Shown here: piece by piece, positions 42,288 to 54,140 of the stretch
How positions within the stretch are numbered: the first letter of the stretch is position 1
Layout of the letters: each line of letters begins with the position of its first letter
Assembly (NCBI GenBank): GCA_944474755.1
Contig: OX104113.1
Coordinates: 72,911,600 to 72,975,599 of the forward strand
Direction of reading: 5' to 3'
DNA length: 64,000 nt
Source: Limnoperna fortunei
Taxonomy: Eukaryota; Mollusca; Bivalvia; Mytilida; Modiolidae
Position numbers and translations under genes: made by a program
Notes under the pieces: model-generated
Seen by the model: the letters and a program-made list of their open reading frames with translations, nothing else
What the model was told of the DNA's origin: nothing
The model's database searches: none

Positions 42288-43402
42288 TATTTTTGTATTC
42301 ACTTTCGTTGCTAAGGATGGATCAAGGAGAATATATTTCGAAATGTACTTAGCTACCATGAATTAACAGAATTTCGCAGAAAGAATGCAATCATTCAATT
42401 TGAGTGAAAAATCAAGAAAATATAACGTTGGACTGCAAAAATGCTTGGGTTATATCAAATTTTTACGGAATGATAAATAGTTTTGGTATTAACTTTACGG
42501 AAGTTAATAATATAGGGAGACCATTTTAACCTGATACTTTATCTTTTTATCATATCGCTATCGATAAGCGTACCTTTGAAAATCGAAAACCAGAATAAAA
42601 GGTTATTTTGTGTATACAATTTCGACCAGAACAAAAAGCTATTTTATGTATACAATTCCGTATTCCGGAGTATGCCATATTTTGTCAAATGCAATAAATA
42701 AATGTTACAGTATGTCAATATTTTATTTAGTTGAACCACTTGGACAATAGTTTTAATTCAAATATATTTATGATTTAATATCTAACAAAAGAATAACACG
42801 TGCGCAAATTTACAAATTAGAAATCGGTAATTCAAACTAGTCCCAACTGTCAGCTTCACATAGGACCTCATGGGTGAGAAGTTCAAACTCCTTCTTTTTA
42901 GAAATTGCAATTCTGATTCTAATTGAATGTTTATTAGATAGTCCTTACAAAGAGAATGTTTTGATTTCGATCTAAAATCCGAGATCCTTGCTACGCAAGC
43001 CTTTATGTTATATAACAGCCTACTGCGATTATTTATGCTTATCTGGACCCCTATACGTACACTTTTTAGCCAATTTAAATTGAAAAGACAAATTTGCATG
43101 CATTTTTTTTATATCAGATTATCTTTCTCTTGTAGCTACCATATTGTCCAGATGATCTGTATTTTGGATTGTTTTTGTTTGTTTGAATGGTTTTTAACGC
43201 CACTTTCAGCAATTATTTATCTATATCATTACGTCCAGTTTTTATAAGGTGAGGAAGTCGCAGTACCCGGAGAAAGCCCCATAACATAGATATAAAATGT
43301 TTGCGTCGTAAAATTATTATCACACAGACAAACATGTAGAATAATTCGGCGGCGAATTGATGCTTTGCATCAAAAGTTTTTCTTGTTTAATTTCAAAGGG
43401 TA
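42288..43402 (+). repeat. Inverted duplication, left copy
   Basis: Aligns over its length with the reverse complement of 52060-53308. Markers: TTGCTAAGGATGGATCAAGGAGAA, CGAAAACCAGAATAAAAGG, TTGCATGCAT, CATATTGTCCAGATGAT, GATGCTTTGCATCAAAAG. It includes a minus-strand SINE tail at about 43175-43290. No ORF spans it. Confidence 0.8.
43175..43290 (-). mobile_element. SINE 3' fragment
   Basis: TTTGAATGGTTTTTAACGCC, ACTTTCAGCAATT and CCAGTTTTTATAAGG match the reverse complement of the SINE at 8390-8490. Confidence 0.7.
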
Positions 43403-44253
43403 ATTGTGACGTGCTAAATTTGTGTGTATGTTATCTTTTCCGAAAAATCTGAAGTGTGCCATTTTGTTCACCCTTAGTAAAAGTGATCCTTTTTCGTAAA
43501 ATTTGACTTTGCGAAGATGAAACCCCCCAAACTTAACCTACGAGAAAATAACATTTACGTTACGTATTTTTTTTTTCGTACCAGCTGCCATTTTCAGCTT
43601 TTTCCTATGCATTGAATTAATTCATTGATGTTAAAACCTGGTACATGGGACAAACTGACTATCTGAACTTCCGCAGGCATTGCCAATGACGTCCTAGGTT
43701 TCGTCAAATCTAATCACGTGGGACAAATAATTGCAAATGGACCTTCAAATTGGCAATTGTATAGGAGTTTGCGGCAAATATAAAAGATGCACCTCATCCC
43801 CTAACTGCGTTTACGCCTTATATTTGTTTCACGGAACATAAAAAAATCGCTAAATATGGGTAATTATTAATCACAAAAGTAGATGATTTAAAATGTATTT
43901 CTTAAAAACTCCACGGTGGTTTTGCAATTATTACAGTTATTTTTTTCCGATACGTTATCTTTCGAATATTACGCCGCAAACCGTTTGGGGACGACTAGTA
44001 CTAACACCCGACGTTACGTCATAACATTTTTAATTCTGCCCGATTTATTATATAGATAGAGATGAAATATCGAATTTTCCGTGTGACAGAAATCACGGTA
44101 AATCACATGTGAAAATTATCGTTTATTTTCACTCTCGGATATTTTCCCGCCAAAATTGCAGTTGGTTTTGTACTATACAGATATTCATCCGCCGTTCATA
44201 AAATTTAGGATTAAGCATTAAAATTTTACGAAACAATTTTGATCTATATAATA
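43403..44253. other. Intergenic, nothing recognised
   Basis: No gene, RNA or clear repeat was recognised. Confidence 0.4.
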
Positions 44254-44426
44254 TATAGGATAATCAATTGGGCATCGTGAATATCGAAAGTATGATCACT
44301 CGTGCCGCTTAAAGCATCAGATTAAACTCGTGCGCGGATCACGTTCCGCGCCGTTTAATCAGATGCGTTATGCGGCACTCGTGATCATATTTTGGATATT
44401 CTCTCCGCCCAATTAATTATCCTATA
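44254..44426. repeat. Hairpin element H5
   Basis: TATAGGATAATCAATTGGGC at the left is inverted at the right end (GCCCAATTAATTATCCTATA). The arms pair over ~75 bp with mismatches; the apex is CGTGCGCGGATCACGTTCCGCG. Ends share TATAGGAT with H1 and H3. Confidence 0.85.
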
Positions 44427-44811
44427 ATTATTGCACACAATTATATAAAATACCCAGAATCCGGGAATAGAAAATGCAGCCATGTTTGTCTCATGTCAAA
44501 TCGTAAAATAGACTACTACAATTATTGTAATTGTACAATTATATCTTTTACAAAATATAAAGATGAGCAATTTTAATTTTTAGCGCTGTTTACATTTCGA
44601 TAAACCCGATAAAACTAGCAAAATTGTCATTCTTTTAATATCTGCAACGAAGTCCAGCAAAACGATGGTAAACGGAAAGAAAGTCATAGGGAAAACGCCA
44701 TAGTTTTTGAGTAGATTCCAGTAAATAACGGTGGATTCCGGTAACAATGGTGGATACAGGTAAGTTGTGTCACCCATATTTTTCTGGGAAACGGAAAGAA
44801 AATAACAATTT
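44427..44811. other. Intergenic, nothing recognised
   Basis: No gene or clear repeat. Confidence 0.4.
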
Positions 44812-45654
44812 TGATAGGAACAAAAGTCACAATTAATAAGTTGTCTTAGTCCCTTATGCTGTCATAATAGGAAATTGTAATACTCATTTATTACTTATAT
44901 CTTAGTTTTCAATACGGCATTAATACAAACTTTATTTCAAGTTCATCAAAATCTAGAAAACAATTTAGTAAAACACATAAAAGTTCTTTATGTGCTGCTT
45001 TGACACTAACTAATATGAATACCAAAGGAAATTATAGGATAAACAACTATATTTTTTCAATATACATAGGTCCAAGCCAAAAATATAGCTTCAAAATTTT
45101 AGTGATTCATTTATTAAATAAGTTGTAGTGAAAAATGAACATGCGCGACAAATTACTCCACTACTAATTGCTTACTTATTCCTTTGTATTTAAATGCTAA
45201 CATTTTGTTTTAATTATTTATGATATAAATGTTAAAAATAAATGTCTTCAAATATCCGTTTTACTTTTTTATACAAGTATAAGCCCTGCAAAAAGTCTAG
45301 TGAATGTAAAAACCTACAAAAACACATTCAATACGAAGACAACTTGACTGTGACTTTTTATTCGCGACTTTCTTTCCTACAACAATTTTTCTTACCAGCT
45401 GAATACCAAAATATACCAATAAATTTTGAATATTATTTGCGTTGTTTTTTACTGCTGTCCGTCAGTCTATAAAGTAGTAATATACCGAAGAACAGTATAC
45501 TGCGTTAGTATAAGATTTATCGGGGTATAATCTTGATTAGTTTTAAGTATATTAAAAATTGCTCAAAATTGGGGGAATTATTTCAACAATGTTTGTTACA
45601 GTTATGACCTCGAATGAAACACGTGATACAGATTTCTTTTTGAAAAATGTATAT

Positions 45655-45670
45655 AGCCCTTACAAGGGCT
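45655..45670 (-). other. Hairpin after the ORF119 stop (copy C)
   Basis: The same AGCCCT-TGTA-AGGGCT as at 31717-31732. Confidence 0.7.
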
Positions 45671-45706
45671 GTTTGGAATGACTGGAACATGTACATGTAT
45701 CACTGG

Positions 45707-46066
45707 TCAGTCGTCTGCTTCATCAGACTCATCAACCACCTCGACTACTTCACCAAACAACTCCATTCTTAGATCCGCCAACTGTTGTGCCTTTATTCTG
45801 GCGTACTCGTGGTATGCTTGCCTTACTCCATCCACAATGGTGATCTTCATATAAAGATGATAAGCTTCCGTCATCATCCCCATACACAAAGCCTTTCTGT
45901 ACCTAATTCCCAGATCTGCGTATCTAATGTTCAGACATTGTATTTCCCCACATGCCCGTGTGTAACAATGCTCGGTTTTCTGTAAGATTTCTATCTTTGA
46001 TGGTTTCCTCTTAATTACTAGGGCCTTTAGACCATCGATCAACGACATTGGTAGTCCGGTTTCCAT
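45707..46066 (-). CDS. Unrecognised 119-aa ORF, copy C
   Basis: Intact open frame from ATG with the same features as 31769-32128: basic first half, central cysteines and an acidic tail. The four residue differences from copy B are scattered (ETG for ETK, EHC for ELC, GIR for GVR, GVR for GIR). Nine base differences without a clear excess at silent sites give no strong sign of selection. The upstream minus-strand region (46067-46230) is also conserved between copies. Product and role unknown. Confidence 0.5.
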   Translation of the reverse strand: METGLPMSLIDGLKALVIKRKPSKIEILQKTEHCYTRACGEIQCLNIRYADLGIRYRKALCMGMMTEAYHLYMKITIVDGVRQAYHEYARIKAQQLADLRMELFGEVVEVVDESDEADD

Positions 46067-46330
46067 TTCAGAAATGATTAGTCTAACCTCTTCAACACTT
46101 TTTTTAATAGATTATCGTCCGGATATTGGTATTTGTTGAGTATAAATTAAAATCAATGGCTTCAGGAGGTAATAGTCACCCGTGAAAATACGGAGGTGAT
46201 AACTGTCATCATATGTTCACAGGTAAATTGTTTGTTTAATAATTAATCTTGACAGGATAATCACCGATTACACATCCTGTAATTTTATGATAAAGGATTT
46301 AGTTTGACATTGACACCTTTTGCGAAATGC

Positions 46331-46611
46331 AACAAGTAAAATATATTACGATGAAAAGCAATTTATTTTAAAAAAAATAATTCGTACTAGAATTAAAGAA
46401 TTCAGTAAAATTAGAAATGTATTAGGGATGGGTACCTATATATCTTAATAAAATATGCAAATTTATTATACGTTTTAATTTGAGCAAGCACTCGTTATCG
46501 TCTTAAAAAAAATAAATAAAATAAACAAGAAAAATGGGGTATGAAGTATCTAGTTCTGATTACATTGTTAAGAAAGGTCGACACTACACCAACATAATTT
46601 CAGTATTTTTA
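46331..46611. other. Intergenic AT-rich
   Basis: No gene or clear repeat. Confidence 0.4.
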
Positions 46612-47022
46612 GGGTGTGCAGAAATACAGCAAACTACTAGTTAGTGCACAAACAAGGAGAAAAGTGTACTAACAACATGAAGGATAACAGTAAACATAAC
46701 AAACAACACATGCTATCAAAGAATAATGCATAGATATAGTTTTTACCAAGTTTGGTTAATTTTTTTGTAGTTTTAGCGATATTTGCATTTTTATCGGCAT
46801 GTGCCGATTTTTGTATTGTTAATTACCTGTGTAATTTATTCACTCAACCGAAGATAATTTCATGATTGTATCGAGATTATTGTTGATAAAAATGCAAATT
46901 TCTCTAAAACTACAAAATTAAAAATAGCAAACTTGTTAAAAACTATATTTATGCATTATTCTTTGATATTATGTGTTGTTGGTAGTAATTTCGGTTATCA
47001 TTCATGTTGTTAGTGCTCTAAC
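46612..47022. mobile_element. ~410-bp foldback element
   Basis: Left arm (about 46665-46795) and right arm (46885-47016) are inverted copies over ~130 bp: GTACTAACAACATGAAGGATAA against TTATCATTCATGTTGTTAGTGC, and TTTAGCGATATTTGCATTTTTATC against GATAAAAATGCAAATTTCTC. Related single arms occur at 29773-29975. No ORF. Confidence 0.8.
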
Positions 47023-47029
47023 TACGTGC

Positions 47030-47885
47030 CCTCCTTTTTTTCACATCCTAGAGGAATACAGTGGACACTACAAAAACATCTGGAAGATTTAGATTTTGCA
47101 GATGATATTGCCCTCATGTCACACAAACAGAGAGACCTTAAAGCAAAGACAGAAACTCTAGAAGAACAGGGTAAAAAGATTGGCCTTCATATCAACAATG
47201 GAAAAACAAAAACAATGAGAGTAAATGCTACAAATTCAGACAAACTGGAAATCAATGGAAAAGAACTAGAAGATGTCAACCAATTTACATACCTTGGTAG
47301 CATTGTGAGCAGTGATGGTGGAACAGACAAAGATATAAAGAGTAGAATTGGAAAAGCCGCAGCTGTTTTTAAAATCCTACGGCCAATATGGACATCCACA
47401 AAAATTTCAAAGAACACAAAACTAAAAATTTTCAATTCAAACGTAAATTCAGTATTGCTATACGCACCGGAGACCTGGCGTACAACAAAAGCTGCAATAC
47501 ACAAGCTCCAAGTATTTACCAACAGATGCTTGAGAACAATCCTTAAGATCAATTGGCAAGACAAAATGTCAAATGAAGAACTTTGGAATAGTGCAGACCA
47601 ACTTCCCATTGATACCCAGATCAAAAGGAGAAAATGGTCCTGGATTGGACATACCCTGCGTAAACCAAAAACCACCATAGTAAGCTCTGATGTGGAATCC
47701 ACAGGGACATAAAAAAAAAGAGGTCGACCAAAAAACTCCCGGAGAAGATCGACAGAACAGGAGGGAAAACAGCACGGCAAGACATGAGGCCAAATAGACA
47801 AGCTTGCCCAGGACAGAAAAAAAATGGAAATCCTTTCTCGACGACCTATGTCCTGTCAAGGATGAAAGGGTTTAAGTCAAGTAAG
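47030..47885 (+). pseudogene. LINE copy 6, RT to C-terminus
   Basis: Begins abruptly within the RT at RGIQWTLQKHLEDLDFADDI, with the catalytic FADD. It continues with the thumb (FTYLGSIVSSDGGTDKDIKSR), KLQVFTNRCLRTILKI and WIGHTLRKP and has an in-frame stop (47710-47712) before KKRGRPKN; a few further residues can be followed in other frames. The 3' end reads GGTTTAAGTCAAGTAAGTAAA. It is the same family as 26336-27850, and better preserved: 228 codons are open. Severely 5' truncated, hence not autonomous. Confidence 0.8.
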
Positions 47886-47893
47886 TAAAGTCC

Positions 47894-48110
47894 TTTTTCT
47901 GTGGTTGGATTTCATTCCGTTAGTCGTATCCAAAAGCAGCGTGGGAAAATAGAAACCTCGTAAAAATTCACAATGGAAGGCTGTCGAATTATTTGTATAA
48001 TCTTCCTTTGTGAACAGATTTATGTCTGAATCTAAAAAATAACATGTACGCTATAAAAATACGCTGCTTTTTGATACGACTAACGGAATGTGAAATCCAA
48101 CCATAGAAAA
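47894..48110. mobile_element. 217-bp MITE-like palindrome
   Basis: ~49-bp terminal inverted repeats: TTTTTCTGTGGTTGGATTTC...CAAAAGCAGCGT on the left and its inverse on the right with a few differences. Inner bases also pair (AATTCACAATGGAAGG against CTTCCTTTGTGAACAG). It begins nine bases after the tail of the LINE. Confidence 0.8.
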
Positions 48111-50490
48111 CTGCTACAGAAATAAGTTTGACTGTGAAAGGTCTATAGTATAAAAATGAAATTATATTACTTAGTAACAGTTTCAACAAAGTAAAGAGAT
48201 AATAAATTTGTTAAATGATTATAATTTAATAATTATTTTTGTATGCACATAAATAATGTGAATATTTGAAAAGTTTAACATATACTTCGGTTATAAACGT
48301 GTATTAGTCTCGGGAATATTAATAAAAAATTTTATCGATGTATGTATAATATTATTTTAATTGAATATCTTAATATTCGTTCCGGAAATTAAGTCAGACG
48401 ACAGAAAAAGGGCTTGAAGCAAAATTCACATGGCAGGTGGAAAGATTTGGTACTTGTACTACGTAATTTAAAATGTTAAAGTTCATAACAATCAAAATCC
48501 ATCAATTGCAAAGCAATAAATAAGATTGCAACTTAAAATACTAAAACATAATTTCTTTGTGTGTTTGCGCTGAAATATTAACACTATATGATTAACATGT
48601 CTAAGATTTTCTCGATTATTTTAACTACCGGTAAAGACAAGATTAAAGATTTGCATTTTTACAAATAATTTACTAAATAATTGTTGTAAATAAAAATTTA
48701 TAATTAATCTCTTAACGAGATCTAGTTCGGTTCATCCTATTCTCAGTTTGACTTTTTTCCTGTCAAAACTGTGGCAAAGTCCATTTAGAACAATCTAAAA
48801 TGTGTATACATGAAATGGCTGTAGATTTATGTCTTCATTTATTAAATTAATTTACAAATATTTTAGAAACATATCCAAATTGTCAATAAACATTCAAATT
48901 ATCAGCTTATTTTATCAATTTAAAACAAATAACTACCCAACCAAAATGTATTATAGAGAAAGATCACTGAATGTATAGGTAGTTCTATAACATAAAACCT
49001 CCCATTTCACGTTTATATTTATCATTTTCATCTGACTTTTACATTTTTTATTATTATTTGAAATGTGATGTTTTATCTGTCAGTTGATTTTTCTCGGTGC
49101 AAATTTTTTTCATAAGTTCTGCATATTTTAAAATGTGAAATATCATGAAACTAACATAAACACAAAGACTGTGCCTGTTTTCAATGAATTAAACTATGTT
49201 CAATTAAGTAATCCATGATTGAAATATCGAGACGAAATTTTTCTGCGAGCTGACATTTTGAATTTAACGGTTAATCAACATTACGGAATCAGGTTATATT
49301 TAATGGCGGAACGAATACAATTTGTCGCAATTTTAACACATGGAAAATTCGTTTCGTCAAAAACGGAGCCATAAGATAGATTTAATTGGGTCAGCCATTG
49401 AATGTAATGGGAGTTAAGGGATACCTCAAATAAAGCTTCAAACAGGACTTGAAAAATCCATGATATACTAAGGTAAGACAGTTTTTAGAAAATTTAGATA
49501 TTTTTCAATATGACTTTTTTTATACTCAAACTTATCTTAAACATTCCGCACGATTTTCTTGCGGAATTTGCGCACGGGAAAATTCGTTTAAAGATGAAAC
49601 CTCGAATTTCACTAAAAACATAACATATCAATATCCGATACAAAAATGTTGAAAATAAACATGAAATGAGAGGTTTTTTAATGGAACTAAATGTATAGGT
49701 AATTAATTTGCATTGTTTGCATAGTTTTATTTTAAACATCCAGAACTATCGGAAAAGTTTAGTAACATAAATTAAATTGATTCCTTTTTATGTCCATTCA
49801 TTTACGTAATTGTTCTAAACACCTACAACTGTCGATAAATATTCATCGTCTATACCTTATATAGTTGGATAACAGTGAATCGCCAAACTGGAATGCCGCC
49901 TTGCGCACATTGCCGTTGTACTTACTGTAGTAGTTGCGCGCAAAAATACCTACTATTGCGCGCCTAAAAACATGTTAATTATATGTTAATTTTAAAACAT
50001 TTGTACTCCTCCGTTAGCCTATCTCTTGCTGACACGTGTAATTTGTCGATGGAAATATAACAGGAAATCGGCAAACTGGAATGCCACTCTGCTAACCAAC
50101 GAGGAGGTGGAGGTATCATGCGTGTGATCATAATTTACACATACTAAAGTTTTACAGTTTCCGTCGTTACTTATTCTTACTTTGTAGAATTTACACCGCC
50201 AGGAAATATCACCACTTCCAATGTTTTGCCAATTCTAAACTATTCTGATATAATAAAATCCACGTAAACACCAGGAACAGATACATCAACTAGTAATACT
50301 AGAAACAAATTCGATAATTTACACTGTCAAACAAGTGAAATTTTCATTAGACAAATTTTCATGTCATGACCTCATTGTACTACCCGTATTATTTATAAAA
50401 ATGTAATGGGAAAAAATACTTAGATTCTAGTTATTACACGTGCTCTATTTTATTTTCATAATTTCATACTCGTGTACATATTTATTCCTT
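48111..50490. other. Intergenic AT-rich stretch, 2.4 kb
   Basis: No coding sequence recognised. AATCGCCAAACTGGAATGCC (~49881) recurs with changes near 50069. Nothing else seen. Confidence 0.45.
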
Positions 50491-50493
50491 TTA

Positions 50494-51720
50494 GAAAGTA
50501 ACGTTAAAGACAGTTTAGGTGAAAGTTGCATTCTTGATCTCAAAATCAATGTCGAAGATTGTGATCTCCCCTTATTGTATTGGATTCCAAAACTTCACAA
50601 AAATCCACACAAACCGCGTTTCGTAGCAGGATCATCTAAGTGTACTACCAAAACACTATCGCAACTCCTGACCAATATTTTAACAACAGTAAAATCGGGA
50701 CTTCAAAAATACAGTGACACTTTCTACTCCAGGAGTGGAATTTATGAAACGTTGATATTACAAATTCAAAAGACCTGATAGACATCTTGAGGTCTGGTTC
50801 TCTTTCCCATTGTAACAGCATTAAAACATTTTATTTTTTGACACTCTATTCAGCAATCCCTCATATGCAGCTTAAAACCAGGCTTAAAGATCTTATAAAA
50901 AGCTGCTTTTTCAAGGAAAACGGAAAGAGACGATATATAAATACCTGGTAATTAGTCATGACAGAACTTACTTCGTCATCAATGACTCCAAATCTAATAC
51001 TAAATATACTGAAGACCAAATCTGTCATGTTAGATTTTCTGATTGACAATATATTCGTCATGTTTGGAGGACATGTTTTTCAACAGACTATTGGTATTCA
51101 AATGGGTACTAATTGTGCTCCTCTTCTCTCCGAACTGTTTTTCTACTCTTATGAGGCTGAGTTCCTAGATGGCCAACTGAAGAAGAAAGAAAGACACTAG
51201 CCTAGACCTTTTTTAACATTCCGCTATATTGATGATGTTTTGTCCCTCAACAATGCTAAAATTGGTGACTATTTAAATTTAATTTACCCTAGCGAGCTTA
51301 AAATTATATACACCACCAATACACTAAGATCAGTCTCTCACTTACACCTACTTCTAGAAATAGACCCAGGAAAACAACAAACTAGACTCTACGACAAACG
51401 TGATGACGTCCACTTTCCACTTGTCAACTTCCCGTTCATGACAGCAACATTCCAGCAGCTCCAGCGTATGGTGTGTACATTTCACAACTTATACGTTATT
51501 CAGATCTTGCGATCGGTATTCCGATTTTCTAGGCCGATTTTCTGTTGTCTGCTAAACTACTCAAACAAGGGTTTGTTGTACCTAGGTTGAAGTTATCTCT
51601 CCAGAAGTTCTATGGTCGTCACCACGACTTAATTGATCGTTTTGGGAAATCAGTGTCTCAAATACGATCTGACATTTTCGCTGAGCATGTCCTATTCCTG
51701 GATTCGACTTTTATCTAGAC
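50494..51720 (+). pseudogene. Second Penelope-like RT remnant (different family)
   Basis: LPLLYWIPKLHKNPHKPRF, GSSKCTTKTLSQLLTNIL and QKYSDTFYSRSGI (to 50740) begin the RT. After frameshifts, FQQTIGIQMGTNCAPLLSEL (~51080-51135) is the palm motif and FRYIDDVLSLNN (~51220-51255) the catalytic YIDD. DKRDDVHFPLVNFPF and LKLSLQKFYGRHHDLIDRFG follow (51390-51640). The motifs fit a Penelope-like or closely related RT group common in bivalves, different from the copy at 13 kb; no GIY-YIG is seen. Many stops and frameshifts. Confidence 0.65.
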
Positions 51721-51960
51721 ATGAAAATGAGTAACGCGACAGGTGTCTAATAGAGGCAGGCACTGCTTACCCGTCCGGAGCCCCCGAGTGCACCCATGGT
51801 TTTAATTGGGTTCGGTTTACTCTCTTTCTGTGTTTTGTTTTTGGTTTTTGTGTTGTGTTTGTCAATATCCGGATTTGTAACTGTCCCTTGACTTTAGGCT
51901 AATGTTGTTGAGTCGGCTATCTTTAGGTATTTTTACCTAAAATCGTCCCTGTATATAATG
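51721..51960 (+). other. 3' UTR of the second RT element
   Basis: GAGGCAGGCACTGCTTACCC, CCGGAGCCCCCGAGTGCACC and a T/G-rich stretch with TGTGTTGTGTTTGTCAATATCC are the usual 3' sequence of this element type as I recall it from bivalves. Confidence 0.5.
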
Positions 51961-52189
51961 TGCTCAGTCGTATCAAAAACTTGCTTAAACGTTATAATTT
52001 TAATCCCCTAATGCGTGCAAAGGTGTAACGCCCATCTATTTAAATTTCAATTGAAAAAAATAAAACAAGAAAACTTTTGATGCAGAGCATCAATTTGTCG
52101 TCGAATTATTCTACACGTTTTTCTGTATGATAATAATTTTACGGTCACATTTAAAACATTTTATATTAATGTTACAGATGTTATTTTAT

Positions 52190-52335
52190 GTTTGTTTGTA
52201 GTTTAAATGTTGTTTAACGCCACTTTCAGCGATATTTCAGCTATATCATGCCGGGAAGTTTTTTTTGAGAGGAGGAGACGAAGTACACGGAGAAAAAACT
52301 CGATCTTCGATAGGAAAACTGGCAATCCTTGTCAA
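52190..52335 (-). mobile_element. SINE fragment in the right copy
   Basis: GTTTAACGCCACTTTCAGCG, GGAGAAAAAACTCG and AAAACTGGCAATCCTTGTCAA match the SINE tail and body on the minus strand. Confidence 0.7.
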
Positions 52336-52539
52336 TTAAGTTATTTTATGTTCTGTGCAGTTATAATATATAATGTTGTAATAAGTCAAAGTCAAGTCAA
52401 TATTTTGTTAAAAACATACAACAGCATGTATTTTAGACCCAATAGTGTCATTCGCTGCACTGAACACACTATCCTAGAGGCTGTAATACAATGAAACGTT
52501 CCGAACCTTGAATATGCAACGATGCAAAATTTTTCCTAC

Positions 52540-52650
52540 CGAAGGTCGGGGTTTTTCTCCGTGTACTGCGGAAAAAAAACTGGACGCCAGTATAGCTGAA
52601 AAATTGCTGAAAGTGGCGTTAGAAACCATTCAAACAAACAAAAACAATCA
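52540..52650 (+). mobile_element. SINE 3' fragment
   Basis: AAAAAAAACTGGACGCCAGT, ATTGCTGAAAGTGGCGTTAG and a (AAACA)n tail match the 8248-8501 SINE on the plus strand. It corresponds to the SINE tail of the left copy at 43175. Confidence 0.75.
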
Positions 52651-53308
52651 ATGCAAAATACAAATCATCTGGACAATATGGCAGGTATACGAGACAGATA
52701 ATCTGATATCAAAATGCATGCAAAATTGTCTTTTGCAAATTTAAATTGGCTTAAAAAATGTATATGTAGAGGTCCACATAAACATAAATAATCGAAGTAG
52801 GTTTTAATATAACATAAGACTTGGGCAGCAATCATCTCGGATTTTAAATCGAAAACATACTATTTGGAAGGACTATTTAATAAACATTCGCTCAGAATTG
52901 CAATTTCTAATAAGAAGGTATTTGAAAATTTTCCCCAGTCATGCAATTGGGATTAGTTTGAATTTCGATTTTCATCCGAAGTTGTAGAAACAAAATAGCC
53001 TTTTTATTCTGGTTTTCGATTATTCAAAGCTACATTCATCGAAAGCGCTATCACTGAAGACAAAGTACCAGGACAACAATGGTGTCCCTGTATTATTAAC
53101 TTCCGTAAGGAGAATACCAAAAATATGTATAATTGAATGAAAATTTGATATCACCCTAGCATTTTTGCAGACTAATGTTACATTTTGTCTTAATTTTCAC
53201 TCAGCTTGAATGATTGACATTCTGTTCATTGAATGGTAACTAAGTATATACTGCAAAATATTTTCTCCTTGATCCATCCTTAGCAACAAAAGTGAATACA
53301 AATATATT

Positions 53309-53502
53309 GTCCTGGGCGGCGATAATAAAACATTGGACAAAGTAAAACACGAAAAACATGTTAAAATCTTGAAACTTAGACATTTTCCATATGAACTGTG
53401 ACTAGTCCTAAAACATTTGAAGGGTGTAACACTAAACAAAGTTCGAGCTTAATGCAACATAATATAGAGTTGTTTCGAGTTCAAGTTGCAGTTGATTGTT
53501 TG
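53309..53502. other. Short spacer
   Basis: No feature recognised. Confidence 0.3.
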
Positions 53503-53915
53503 TAGTGGCGGATCCAGGGGGAGGGGGCGTAAGGGGCGTACGGCCTCCACCTTTACAAAAAGGAAAAAAAAAGATAACAGGGAGGGTAACAACCAGCACC
53601 AAAGGCAAAAATGTAACCCCGCTCGTCCTCGCCATAAATTAATGCATTAACGGTACTAATTCGTTTATTGGATATCTCTGTTGTATACTGTACCAAATAA
53701 AGGTTACTGAACCCTATAAAAACCTTGTGTTAAATAAATTCATTTTGATGCTTGGGAATTGCGAGAATGCAGGATTTTTTCGAGAGCCTCTGCGGGCCCA
53801 CAGACCCCCTGCCGTAAATGCGCATCTGCGAGGCGCGGGAGGACCACTTCGTGGCCCTCTTTTTCCGATATCCCCTTTTTACCCCCCCTTTTTGAAAATC
53901 CTGTATCTGCCCCTG
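53503..53915. mobile_element. hAT-like MITE
   Basis: Left end TAGTGGCGGATCCAGGGG and right end ATCCTGTATCTGCCCCTG are diverged inverted repeats of the CAGGGGCGGATCC type found in many invertebrate hAT-related MITEs. The interior is GC-rich (GAGGCGCGGGAGG near 53830). A clear 8-bp TSD was not seen. Confidence 0.6.
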
Positions 53916-53926
53916 GTTTTTATGTT

Positions 53927-54140
53927 TGAATGGCGTTTAACGCCAATTTCAGCAAGTTTTTCATTAAAATTATAGCGTGTAGTTTGTATTCTGGGAGAAA
54001 CCAACCACCTTCGTTTGGAAAACTGGAAATCCTTTTCAATCAAGATTGGAGTCGAGCGCACCCTGCCGCAACGACGCTCGAACCCGCATCCTCATTGTTG
54101 ATGTACCACGTGATCAATAGTGTATACGAAATTCCGTAAC
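53927..54140 (-). mobile_element. tRNA-derived SINE, minus strand
   Basis: On the minus strand it starts near 54140, shows TATTGATCACGTGG, a B box GGGTTCGAGC and GGCAGGGTGCGCTCGACTCC, and ends TGCTGAAATTGGCGTTAAAC. Same family as 8248-8501 with the head shortened. Confidence 0.85.

Larger units (their letters stand above)
44822..46330. mobile_element. Copy C of the ~1.5-kb ORF119 repeat, uninterrupted
   Basis: The most complete copy. Left part has AAAAGTCACAATTAATAAG, GTCTTAGTCCCTTATGCTGTC and ATATCTTAGTTTTCAATACGG; the right part carries ORF119 on the minus strand and ends in TGACATTGACACC. It has none of the insertions of copies A and B. No long TIR or TSD was identified, so its mode of spread is unknown. 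Confidence 0.7.
52060..53308 (-). repeat. Inverted duplication, right copy
   Basis: Reverse-complement counterpart of 42288-43402, ~9 kb away. It contains extra sequence at 52165-52530 that the left copy lacks, including a minus-strand SINE fragment. Confidence 0.8.

Noticed and set aside
47187..47801. 204-codon minus-strand open frame
   Set aside because: It is the opposite strand of the LINE RT remnant at 47030-47885.
49494..49739. 81-codon minus-strand frame
   Set aside because: Composition typical of AT-rich noncoding DNA; nothing recognised.
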